Part shown: positions 1 through 6,329 of the stretch, one piece after another | Numbering within the stretch: position 1 is the stretch's first letter | How the letters are laid out: each line of letters begins with the position of its first letter | Assembly: GCA_946479395.1 (NCBI GenBank) | Contig: CAMLFV010000101.1 | Location: 1 to 9,867 of the forward strand | DNA from: an uncultured Flavobacterium sp. | GTDB lineage: Bacteria; Bacteroidota; Bacteroidia; Flavobacteriales; Flavobacteriaceae | DNA: 9,867 nucleotides | Direction of reading: 5' to 3' | Position numbers and translations under genes: made by a program | Notes under the pieces: model-generated | Seen by the model: the letters and a program-made list of their open reading frames with translations, nothing else | What the model was told of the DNA's origin: nothing | The model's database searches: none

Positions 1-1
1 T

Positions 2-385
2 GTAATTTGTTACATAATGTTAGATAAGTGTGGTGAATGGGGAGGACCTCAAGAATATTATAAAATTTATCAGACACACAAAGACAGTACTTATTTAAAA
101 TATTATTGGTTTGATATGAGTTGTGAATCAAATCCAATATGGAAGGATTCGGTAAGGTTTAATGAGAAGTTACCTATTCTTTTAACTCAAAAAGATAAAA
201 AAAATCTTTCAGATTTATTTCTTCTTGTTATGAAAGGAAAAATAACTGAGGAATTAGGGAGCAATGCTGGTGGTAATGTTCATTTATTTTCCAAAGATTC
301 TACCTTGAATGTTTCATTCCACACCGATAATGATTTATTTGAAAGAGAATATAAAGAAATAAGAAGTCAATTATTTAAAAATTAA
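2..385 (+). CDS. Hypothetical protein, C-terminal part, 5' end outside window
   Basis: I do not recognise this protein with confidence. The frame is open from the first bases of the window to a TAA stop, giving about 127 visible residues. An ATG at position 17 could be a start, but there is no in-frame stop before it and only 16 bases of context. The residues ahead of it (VICYI) join smoothly to a CGEWGG motif, so I favour a gene that begins outside the window. The visible part is polar with mixed charge, rich in Lys, Asp and Tyr, and has no membrane segment. The CGEWGG start resembles small secreted or lipoprotein-like hypothetical proteins I associate with flavobacteria, but that is recollection. 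It runs convergently toward smpB, with 52 bases between the two stops. Confidence 0.55.
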   Translation, partial: VICYIMLDKCGEWGGPQEYYKIYQTHKDSTYLKYYWFDMSCESNPIWKDSVRFNEKLPILLTQKDKKNLSDLFLLVMKGKITEELGSNAGGNVHLFSKDSTLNVSFHTDNDLFEREYKEIRSQLFKN

Positions 386-418
386 AATCTTAGCTTAATA
401 CAAAATTTAATCAAAAAT

Positions 419-445
419 AAAAAAACTTATTAGTTTCCTAATAAG
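419..445 (-). terminator. Intrinsic terminator of smpB, overlapping its stop codon
   Basis: On the minus strand there is a perfect 8-bp stem (CTTATTAG paired with CTAATAAG) closed by a GAAA tetraloop and followed directly by seven T residues. The 5' arm contains the smpB TAG stop codon, so the hairpin starts within the last codons of the gene. The other strand has only a broken T stretch after the stem, so it should work mainly for smpB and poorly for the convergent gene. Confidence 0.8.
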
Positions 446-890
446 CTTTCTTTAAACGGGCTAAATCAATTTTATTGTCACGATCTTTAATGGTTTCACG
501 TTTGTCGAACAGTTTTTTACCTTTTGCCAAGGCAATTTCAACTTTAGCCAAACCTTTTTCGTTTGTAAACAAACGCAACGGTACAATGGTTAAACCTTTA
601 TTCTGTACACTTTTATTTAACGATTTTAATTCTTTTTTATTTAAAAGCAGTTTGCGTTCGCTTTTTGCTTTGTGGTTGTAATGGGTTCCAAACGAATATT
701 CTTCAACATGCGAATTAATCATGAATAATTCGCCGTTTTGAAACTCGCAAAAACTGTCTGCAATAGATGCTTTCCCCAAACGTATCGATTTTATTTCGGT
801 TCCAGCCAAAACAATTCCTGCCGTATATTTTTCAATAAACTCAAATTCAAATTTGGCACGTTTGTTTAATATGTTTATACTTTTCTGCAT
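438..890 (-). CDS. smpB: SsrA (tmRNA)-binding protein SmpB
   Basis: SmpB binds tmRNA and delivers it to ribosomes stalled on mRNAs without a stop codon, so that the nascent chain is tagged for proteolysis and the ribosome is released. The 150-residue product has the usual family length and the family pattern throughout: the N-terminal NKRAKFEFEF..EKYTAGIVL segment (about 9-28), GTEIKSIR.GKASI (30-43), the EEYSFG and NHKAKSERKLLL blocks (63-83), and the C-terminal GKKLFDKRETIKDRD block (124-138). The basic, helix-forming tail ends ARLKKAY. This tail is the part known to enter the empty mRNA channel. The ATG at 890 gives the expected N-terminus. It lies 35 bases after the aarF-like gene but seems to have its own promoter, whose -7 box ends only four bases before the ATG. 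A terminator overlaps its stop. The tmRNA gene itself is not in the window. Confidence 0.97.
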   Translation of the reverse strand: MQKSINILNKRAKFEFEFIEKYTAGIVLAGTEIKSIRLGKASIADSFCEFQNGELFMINSHVEEYSFGTHYNHKAKSERKLLLNKKELKSLNKSVQNKGLTIVPLRLFTNEKGLAKVEIALAKGKKLFDKRETIKDRDNKIDLARLKKAY

Positions 891-894
891 GTTG

Positions 895-902
895 CAAATG
901 TA
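895..902 (-). promoter_or_regulatory. Putative -7 promoter box of smpB (leaderless start)
   Basis: The minus strand reads TACATTTG here, a full match to the Bacteroidota -7 consensus TAnnTTTG. Only CAAC separates it from the smpB ATG. In this promoter class transcription starts a few bases after the box, so the mRNA would begin at or next to the start codon. I could not find a clear TTTG-type -33 element at 17-23 bases upstream, which weakens the call. The same octamer appears before the gene starting at 6100. Confidence 0.5.
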
Positions 903-925
903 CTAAAAGTTGGTGTTTTGTAAAA

Positions 926-2581
926 CTATTTGTCTTTTTTCCAGATAGAATAAATAATGGTGATGCCTAAAATACCCGAAATGATAAATCCTAGTAAGCC
1001 TAAAAGTGAATTTCCAAAGAAAAGCGGCGGAATATGTGCCATCATTAAAATAGACGAACCAATGGATAAAGCCGCAATAATAATGGCATACGTTAACCTG
1101 TTCGATGCATTTTGAAGGGTTTTGCGCATATCTTCCAATCCTTCTACTTCAAAATTTACTTTTAATTTGTCGTCTTTTATTTTTTCTAATAAAACCGTTA
1201 GATCATCGGGTAAATTTTGCAGGTTTGCCGCAAGTATCTTTAAATGTTTTATTGATTTTTGAGCAATTTGTTTTGGTCCGTATTTCTTTAAAGCCAGTTC
1301 GTTTGCATACGGACGCATGCTTTCCATAACGTTTAATTCGGGATCTAACTGCTTACCAATGCCTTCAATAATTGATATTCCGCGTAAAAGCAAATAAATA
1401 AATTCGGGCATCAACACATGGTTTTTCGCCATAATCGATTTTACTTTTGCTACAATATCGTTTACATTGATTTCGTTCAACGCTGTATGTTCCAGCATGT
1501 GGAAAATATCGTAAATTTCACGTCCCAACGTTTTTTCGTCTTCAATATGATATTCAATTGCTAAACGTTTCATTAATCGAATAATTTTCTTGGCATCCTG
1601 AATCAGAAAACTTTCAATAATTCCCTCTAAAAGTTCCATATCGCCTTTCATGATCTGACCCATAGATCCAAAATCGATAAAACAAAACTTTTGATCGTTC
1701 ATTATAAAAACGTTACCCGGATGCGGATCGGCATGAAAAAAACCATCTTCTAACACCATTTTCATAAACAACACAATACCCGTTTGCGCAACATCTTTAG
1801 GTAACATGCCGTTTTCAATGATTTTTTCTTTGTTGTTCACCTTAAAACCATCGACAAATTCCATGGTTAAAATGTTGTTGTTCGATAGTTCTTTAAATGT
1901 TTTTGGAACGTAAACTTCAGAACGGTTTTCAAAGTTTTTTCGGAACTTTTCTATATTATGAAATTCGTTTGTAAGCGATAATTCCCGATACATATTGTTT
2001 TCGAAGGAATTAATCAGCTGTGTTAAACTCATTTTTCGGGCAGCATCGTAATTTTTTTCAAGGATTTTAGCCAGATCTTTCATAATCATGATATCCGATC
2101 TTATGATTTCGTCAATCGTAGATCTTTTCACTTTGATAACTACTTTTTCGCCATTAACCAAACGTGCTACATAAACCTGCGAGATAGAGGCCGAAGCAAT
2201 GGGAGTAGGGTTGATATATTCAAAATGTTCATCGGCATTTATCAGCAGTTCATCGGCTATCTTTTTGTAAATATCCAATTCTTCTGGTGGAACATTGTCC
2301 TGTAGTTCGGCTAATTCGGCAATCATTTCAGCAGGCAGAATATCTTCACGGTTGCTGAACATTTGTCCTAATTTAACGTAAGTAGGTCCTAATTCTTCCA
2401 ACACCAAACGCACACGCTTGTAAACGCCGAGTTTAAAAATTTCTTCGCCCCGTTTCGATTTTAAAAAACCTTTTGGCAAATACTTTTCGGCACTTGAACG
2501 TGCAATGATATCATCAAATCCGTATTTTGATAATATGCTGATTACATTGCCTATACGTTTAATTTTTTTGATTTGGTTCAT
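926..2581 (-). CDS. AarF/UbiB/ABC1-family atypical kinase-like membrane protein
   Basis: This 551-residue protein belongs to the UbiB/Coq8/ABC1 family of protein-kinase-like ATPases. Visible hallmarks in order are the family KxGQ motif as KLGQ (70-73), a small-residue nucleotide loop ASASISQVY (129-137), the VVIKVKR strand with the likely ATP-contacting Lys150, the catalytic-loop equivalent HADPHPGN (283-290), and DFG as FIDFGSMGQ (301-309). The C-terminus carries two hydrophobic segments, about 496-514 and 524-546, with a basic KKDK end. This matches UbiB-type proteins anchored by a C-terminal helical hairpin. In ubiquinone makers these proteins support CoQ synthesis. Flavobacteria make menaquinone, so the role here is open, perhaps quinone or lipid handling, and I give no symbol. 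The gene follows clpC by 74 bases with a terminator in between. No clear promoter of its own was found, so it may depend on read-through or an unrecognised start site. Confidence 0.9.
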   Translation of the reverse strand: MNQIKKIKRIGNVISILSKYGFDDIIARSSAEKYLPKGFLKSKRGEEIFKLGVYKRVRLVLEELGPTYVKLGQMFSNREDILPAEMIAELAELQDNVPPEELDIYKKIADELLINADEHFEYINPTPIASASISQVYVARLVNGEKVVIKVKRSTIDEIIRSDIMIMKDLAKILEKNYDAARKMSLTQLINSFENNMYRELSLTNEFHNIEKFRKNFENRSEVYVPKTFKELSNNNILTMEFVDGFKVNNKEKIIENGMLPKDVAQTGIVLFMKMVLEDGFFHADPHPGNVFIMNDQKFCFIDFGSMGQIMKGDMELLEGIIESFLIQDAKKIIRLMKRLAIEYHIEDEKTLGREIYDIFHMLEHTALNEINVNDIVAKVKSIMAKNHVLMPEFIYLLLRGISIIEGIGKQLDPELNVMESMRPYANELALKKYGPKQIAQKSIKHLKILAANLQNLPDDLTVLLEKIKDDKLKVNFEVEGLEDMRKTLQNASNRLTYAIIIAALSIGSSILMMAHIPPLFFGNSLLGLLGFIISGILGITIIYSIWKKDK

Positions 2582-2607
2582 AGCCTTTTTTCTTGATTAA
2601 AAGGTAT

Positions 2608-2638
2608 AAAAAAAGTAGTAAGGTTTTCTTACTACTTT
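2608..2638 (-). terminator. Intrinsic terminator after clpC
   Basis: A perfect 11-bp inverted repeat (AAAGTAGTAAG / CTTACTACTTT) with a 5-base loop is followed on the minus strand by a run of seven T residues, counting those closing the stem. It sits between the clpC stop and the start of the UbiB-like gene, so it should end most clpC transcripts there. The stem is AT-rich but long, and the T tract is in the correct orientation. Confidence 0.8.
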
Positions 2639-2655
2639 CTTAAAATTTTATTGAA

Positions 2656-5196
2656 TTATTTCTTTAAAGAAGAATTGGCGTTTTTGATAGTTACCTTTAA
2701 AGCTTCTTCGTCTTTAATTTTATCCATTACTAAAACATCATTTTCGTGAATGTTTCCGTTGATGATTTCTTCTGCCAATAAATCTTCCACATACTTTTGG
2801 ATGGCACGTTTTAGCGGACGCGCTCCATATTGCTTGTCAAAACCTTTATCTGCTATGAAATCTAATGCTTCTTGTGTTAATTCTAATTGATAACCTAATG
2901 CCATCACGCGCAGGTACAGTTTTTCAATTTCGATATTAATGATTTTATGGATATGTTCTTTTTCTAAAGCGTTGAACACAACCACATCATCAATTCTGTT
3001 TAAGAATTCTGGTGCAAAAGCTTTTTTCAATGCGTTTTCGATAACTGATTTTGTTAAATCGTCTTGTTGGTCTTGTTTTGCTTTTGTTCCGAAACCAACG
3101 CCTGTTCCAAAATCTTTTAATTGCCGTGCACCAACATTCGATGTCATGATAATGATCGTATTTCTAAAATCGATCTTTCTACCTAAACTGTCTGTTAAAT
3201 GTCCGTCGTCTAAAACTTGCAACAACATATTGAAAACATCAGGATGCGCTTTTTCAACCTCGTCTAACAAAATAACCGAATATGGTTTTCTACGCACTTT
3301 CTCTGTTAACTGACCGCCTTCTTCGTATCCAACGTATCCCGGAGGTGCACCAACTAAACGCGAAATGGCAAATTTCTCCATATATTCGCTCATATCAATA
3401 CGAATCAAAGCATCTTCAGAATCGAAAATTTCTTTTGCGATAACTTTAGCCAACTGTGTTTTACCAACGCCTGTTTGACCAAGGAATATAAACGAACCAA
3501 TTGGTTTGTTAGGATCTTTTAAGCCCGCACGATTTCTTTGAATTGACTTTGCAATTTTTGCCACCGCTTCGTCCTGACCAATAACTTTGCCTTTAATGGC
3601 ATCTGGTAACTTAGCCAGTTTTTTACTTTCGGCTTGTGCAATTTTATTTACCGGAATACCTGTCATCATTGAAACTACATCGGCAACATGCTCTTCGGTA
3701 ACGGTAATTTTGTTGTTTTTAGAATCTTCTTCCCAACGTTCTTGTGCAACGGCTAAATCTTTTTCAATGCGTTTTTCATCGTCACGTAAAGCCGCAGCTT
3801 CTTCGTATTTCTGACGTTTAACTGCATCTGATTTTTTATCGCGCACTTCTTCTAATTCTTTTTCAAGATTTAAAATATCGTCCGGAACTTCAATATTTGT
3901 AATATGTACACGAGATCCAGCTTCATCCAACGCATCAATAGCCTTGTCTGGTAAGAAACGCTCGCTCATATATCTGCTTGTTAATTTCACGCAGGCTTCA
4001 ATAGCTTCGGGCGTATAAATTACATTGTGGTGATCTTCGTATTTAGGTTTAATGTTGTTCAAGATGGTAATTGTTTCTTCTTCGGTAGTAGGTTCTACAA
4101 TTACTTTTTGAAAACGACGTTCTAATGCTCCGTCTTTTTCAATGTACTGACGGTATTCATCTAACGTTGTTGCACCAACACATTGAATTTCTCCACGAGC
4201 CAATGCAGGTTTAAACATATTTGATGCGTCTAACGAACCTGTTGCACCGCCGGCACCAACAATGGTATGAATTTCATCGATAAAAAGAATGATATCGTCG
4301 TTCTTTTCCAATTCGTTCATTACGGCTTTCATTCGTTCTTCAAACTGACCGCGGTACTTTGTACCCGCAACCAAGCTTGCCAAATCTAAAGTTACCACAC
4401 GTTTGTTGAACAAAATACGCGATACTTTCTTTTGAATGATACGCAACGCCAAACCTTCTGCAATAGCTGATTTACCAACACCAGGCTCACCAATTAACAA
4501 CGGATTGTTCTTTTTACGGCGAGATAAGATTTGCGAAACTCGTTCGATTTCTTTTTCGCGACCCACAACAGGATCCAGTTTTCCTTGTTCTGCCAGTTCG
4601 GTTAAATCGCGACCAAAATTATCTAATACCGGAGTTTTAGATTTTTTACCTGCTTTGTTTTGTGCTGACGGATTATTGAAATTATCTGACATACTGTCAC
4701 CTCCTTCATCGTCAAATGCACTGTTACGTGGTTGTTCGCTTAAAGATTCTGAGCTAGACAATAAACTTACAAATTCTTCTTTGGCGTTATCATAATCAAC
4801 CTTACAACGATTCAATAAAATTGTTGTAGGGTCCTCGGTATTTCTTAATATCGACATAAGAATATGACCTGTATTGATAACATCGGTTTTATAAAGTTTT
4901 TTTTCCAGAAACGCTCGTTTTAAAGCATTTTCGGCTTGTTTTGTAAGATGAATGTTCTTCTTTTCTGTATTAATAATTTTATTAGGGTTCTCTGGAATCA
5001 ATGCTTCAAATCGATTCTTCAGAAATTCTAAATCAATTGATAAGTTTTGTAATATCGTGATTGCTTCGCCTTGGCTTTCGCGCAAAATACCAAGCATGAT
5101 ATGCTCTGTACCAATATAATCGTGCCCTAAACGTAAAGCTTCATCTCTACTAAAGGTAATTACTTCCTTTACTCTTGGTGAAAAATTGTCGTCCAT
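2656..5196 (-). CDS. clpC: ATP-dependent Clp protease ATP-binding subunit ClpC
   Basis: ClpC is a hexameric AAA+ unfoldase that feeds proteins into ClpP in the cytosol. The 846 residues show the full class I Hsp100 layout: two Clp-N repeats (about 1-145), an acidic polar linker (146-190), D1 with Walker A GEPGVGKS (236-243) and Walker B ILFIDEIH (303-310), and a short coiled-coil middle domain of the ClpC/UVR type (about 440-490). D2 has Walker A GQTGVGKT (573-580) and Walker B VILLDEVEKAH (641-651), then a VGF tripeptide (700-702) that fits the ClpP-docking loop. The short middle domain and docking loop separate it from the disaggregase ClpB. All catalytic motifs look intact. No ctsR, mcsA or mcsB neighbour is present. 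An internal Shine-Dalgarno plus in-frame ATG at Met169 may yield a shorter form. The 133-base upstream gap shows no clear -7 box. Confidence 0.97.
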   Translation of the reverse strand: MDDNFSPRVKEVITFSRDEALRLGHDYIGTEHIMLGILRESQGEAITILQNLSIDLEFLKNRFEALIPENPNKIINTEKKNIHLTKQAENALKRAFLEKKLYKTDVINTGHILMSILRNTEDPTTILLNRCKVDYDNAKEEFVSLLSSSESLSEQPRNSAFDDEGGDSMSDNFNNPSAQNKAGKKSKTPVLDNFGRDLTELAEQGKLDPVVGREKEIERVSQILSRRKKNNPLLIGEPGVGKSAIAEGLALRIIQKKVSRILFNKRVVTLDLASLVAGTKYRGQFEERMKAVMNELEKNDDIILFIDEIHTIVGAGGATGSLDASNMFKPALARGEIQCVGATTLDEYRQYIEKDGALERRFQKVIVEPTTEEETITILNNIKPKYEDHHNVIYTPEAIEACVKLTSRYMSERFLPDKAIDALDEAGSRVHITNIEVPDDILNLEKELEEVRDKKSDAVKRQKYEEAAALRDDEKRIEKDLAVAQERWEEDSKNNKITVTEEHVADVVSMMTGIPVNKIAQAESKKLAKLPDAIKGKVIGQDEAVAKIAKSIQRNRAGLKDPNKPIGSFIFLGQTGVGKTQLAKVIAKEIFDSEDALIRIDMSEYMEKFAISRLVGAPPGYVGYEEGGQLTEKVRRKPYSVILLDEVEKAHPDVFNMLLQVLDDGHLTDSLGRKIDFRNTIIIMTSNVGARQLKDFGTGVGFGTKAKQDQQDDLTKSVIENALKKAFAPEFLNRIDDVVVFNALEKEHIHKIINIEIEKLYLRVMALGYQLELTQEALDFIADKGFDKQYGARPLKRAIQKYVEDLLAEEIINGNIHENDVLVMDKIKDEEALKVTIKNANSSLKK
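4690..4706 (-). promoter_or_regulatory. Internal Shine-Dalgarno and in-frame ATG within clpC (Met169)
   Basis: Within the linker-coding part of clpC the minus strand reads AAGGAGGTGA at 4706-4697, a ten-base complement to the common bacterial 16S 3' end. It is followed by CAGT and an in-frame ATG at 4692-4690. The spacing from GGAGG to ATG is seven bases, which is ideal. Initiation here would give a 678-residue ClpC that lacks the N domain but keeps D1 and D2. Bacteroidota ribosomes usually do not rely on Shine-Dalgarno pairing, so its use is uncertain. Confidence 0.4.
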
Positions 5197-5317
5197 TTTA
5201 TAATATTTAGGGTTTTTATTTTAACATATCAAAATCTGTACCCTTTATTTTATGGCAGTGCTTTTTGATGTTATCTAATTTAACAAACTAATTTCTATTT
5301 TCCTACTATGTTAAAAG

Positions 5318-5343
5318 AAAAAAGATAGCTTAATTGCTATCTT
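5318..5343 (-). terminator. Intrinsic terminator of the membrane-protein gene, overlapping its stop
   Basis: On the minus strand an 8-bp stem (AAGATAGC / GCTATCTT, positions 5343-5336 and 5329-5322) encloses a 6-base loop and leads into a T-rich tract, TTTTTTCTTTT including the stem end. The TAA stop of the gene lies in the loop. This separates the gene from clpC, which begins about 120 bases further on. Confidence 0.7.
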
Positions 5344-6100
5344 GATTTATTGAGTTTATGATGGATGCTTCCGGTGCTTCCTCGGTATTTTCTTCTTCGT
5401 AACCTTCGTCATAATATTCTTCCGGCTCGTTCATTGATTTAATTTCGTCATCGGTGTACTGATAATGCGAATTGAATTTCTTTGTTTTTTTGTTGTAAAC
5501 CAACACTTCTTTTCTATAATCGGTTTTAATCATTAAACCTCCACAAGTTGCTGGTGTTAGTTTTGCTTCGTTTTCGTAGATTTTTGCACCAACTTTAAAA
5601 GCATTTATGGTAGGCAATTCGTTTTCGAAATTTTTAATGTACAAACCTTCGCCTTTATGATTAAAAATTACCAGCATACTGCTTGTGTAATCGTTATTTT
5701 CAAACAAAACTGCTAAATCGTCTTCATCGTTATCATCATCGGTAAAATCGCCAAATGCATAAACCGATTTTGCACGATCCGCAATTTTGGTTAAAAAGTA
5801 TGTTCCGTCTAAATAATTATTGTATTCTAAAAAGTTATAGATATGCTCACGATAGTTTTCCGGAATGTTATCGTATTCCGCTACAGAAAAAATTCCTTTT
5901 ATGGCATCGAGGCGTTCCTGAGAAAGCTCATTTTCATTTTCGATTTTTGCCATACGGTGCTTATAATCTAAAAAGAAATATCCACCAGCACCAATTAAGA
6001 TAAAACCAAGTATTACTAGTAAAATGATTAAACCTGTTTTAGATTTCTTTGGCTTTATTTCTGTTTTGCTTTCTTGAAAATGTTCGTTATTTGTTTCCAT
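5330..6100 (-). CDS. Hypothetical single-pass membrane protein with acidic C-terminal tail
   Basis: I do not recognise the family. With the ATG at 6100 the product is 256 residues: a polar N-terminus with a KPKKSK basic cluster (about 17-22), one strongly hydrophobic segment (about 23-45, ending near GGYFFL), then a soluble region of about 210 residues. The basic cluster before the helix suggests the N-terminus stays inside and the rest faces the periplasm. The soluble part contains an acidic run (TDDDNDEDD) and an acidic tail with several Glu and Tyr (EEYYDEGYEEEN). There is no signal-peptidase or lipobox cysteine. The frame stays open 40 codons further upstream to a GTG, but that extension lies over a good promoter and part of a palindrome, so I reject it. 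A terminator overlaps the stop, so this is probably a single-gene transcript. Confidence 0.8.
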   Translation of the reverse strand: METNNEHFQESKTEIKPKKSKTGLIILLVILGFILIGAGGYFFLDYKHRMAKIENENELSQERLDAIKGIFSVAEYDNIPENYREHIYNFLEYNNYLDGTYFLTKIADRAKSVYAFGDFTDDDNDEDDLAVLFENNDYTSSMLVIFNHKGEGLYIKNFENELPTINAFKVGAKIYENEAKLTPATCGGLMIKTDYRKEVLVYNKKTKKFNSHYQYTDDEIKSMNEPEEYYDEGYEEENTEEAPEASIINSINQDSN

Positions 6101-6120
6101 GTTTTTTTCTAAAAATTTAT

Positions 6121-6150
6121 CAAATGTAAAAAAAACTTTTATTTTAACAA
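6121..6150 (-). promoter_or_regulatory. Bacteroidota-type promoter for the membrane-protein gene
   Basis: The minus strand carries TTG at 6150-6148 and TACATTTG at 6128-6121, separated by 19 bases. This fits the Bacteroidota housekeeping pattern of a TTTG/TTG -33 element and a TAnnTTTG -7 box. The predicted transcription start lies about 15-18 bases before the ATG at 6100. Its position supports that ATG over the longer GTG reading. Confidence 0.6.
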
Positions 6151-6211
6151 TTGTTTTATTGACTATCTGAAATTTTGTATCGAAATATATTTGATAACCT
6201 TTTATATGTAA

Positions 6212-6244
6212 AGACCTCACAGGTTTTTAAAACCTGTGAGGTCT
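6212..6244. repeat. Perfect intergenic inverted repeat (REP-like palindrome)
   Basis: Two 14-base arms, AGACCTCACAGGTT at 6212-6225 and its exact reverse complement at 6231-6244, flank an AT-only centre that can extend the pairing slightly. The arms are much more GC-rich than the surrounding sequence. No T tract of useful length follows on the minus strand (only TTT), so it is unlikely to be the sucC terminator, which lies just before it in transcript order. From memory, GACCTCACAGG palindromes recur between genes in flavobacterial genomes. I cannot check this here. Confidence 0.7.
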
Positions 6245-6268
6245 GGAATATCAATAATTGATATAGTC

Positions 6269-6303
6269 AAAAAAAATAAGCCCGATATAACTATCGGACT
6301 TAT
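6269..6303 (-). terminator. Intrinsic terminator of sucC
   Basis: On the minus strand a 12-bp stem with one mismatch (ATAAGTCCGATA / TATCGGGCTTAT) closes a 4-base loop and is followed by eight T residues. It begins 26 bases after the sucC stop. It is the strongest terminator in the window by structure. Confidence 0.88.
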
Positions 6304-6329
6304 CTGTATATTTGGTTAGAATTATCTAA

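Noticed and set aside
2939..3313. Open frames on the + strand inside clpC and the other genes (for example 2939-3313, 3587-3814, 4436-4795, 9236-9496)
   Set aside because: They lie wholly antisense to well-supported genes, show no recognisable domains, and follow from low stop density opposite AT-rich coding sequence.
5197..5240. A clpC promoter at TACAGATTTTG (5240-5230, minus strand)
   Set aside because: It resembles the -7 box but has the wrong spacing inside the box, with no convincing -33 partner. No repeat resembling a CtsR or other heat-shock operator was seen.
6101..6220. A 40-codon N-terminal extension of the membrane-protein gene starting at a GTG at 6220
   Set aside because: The extension covers a good -33/-7 promoter and part of the palindromic repeat, the extra residues look like translated AT-rich spacer, and the ATG at 6100 has well-placed promoter spacing.
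6212..6244. The 14-bp palindrome as the sucC terminator
   Set aside because: Only three T residues follow on the minus strand, and a better hairpin with eight T residues lies closer to the sucC stop.
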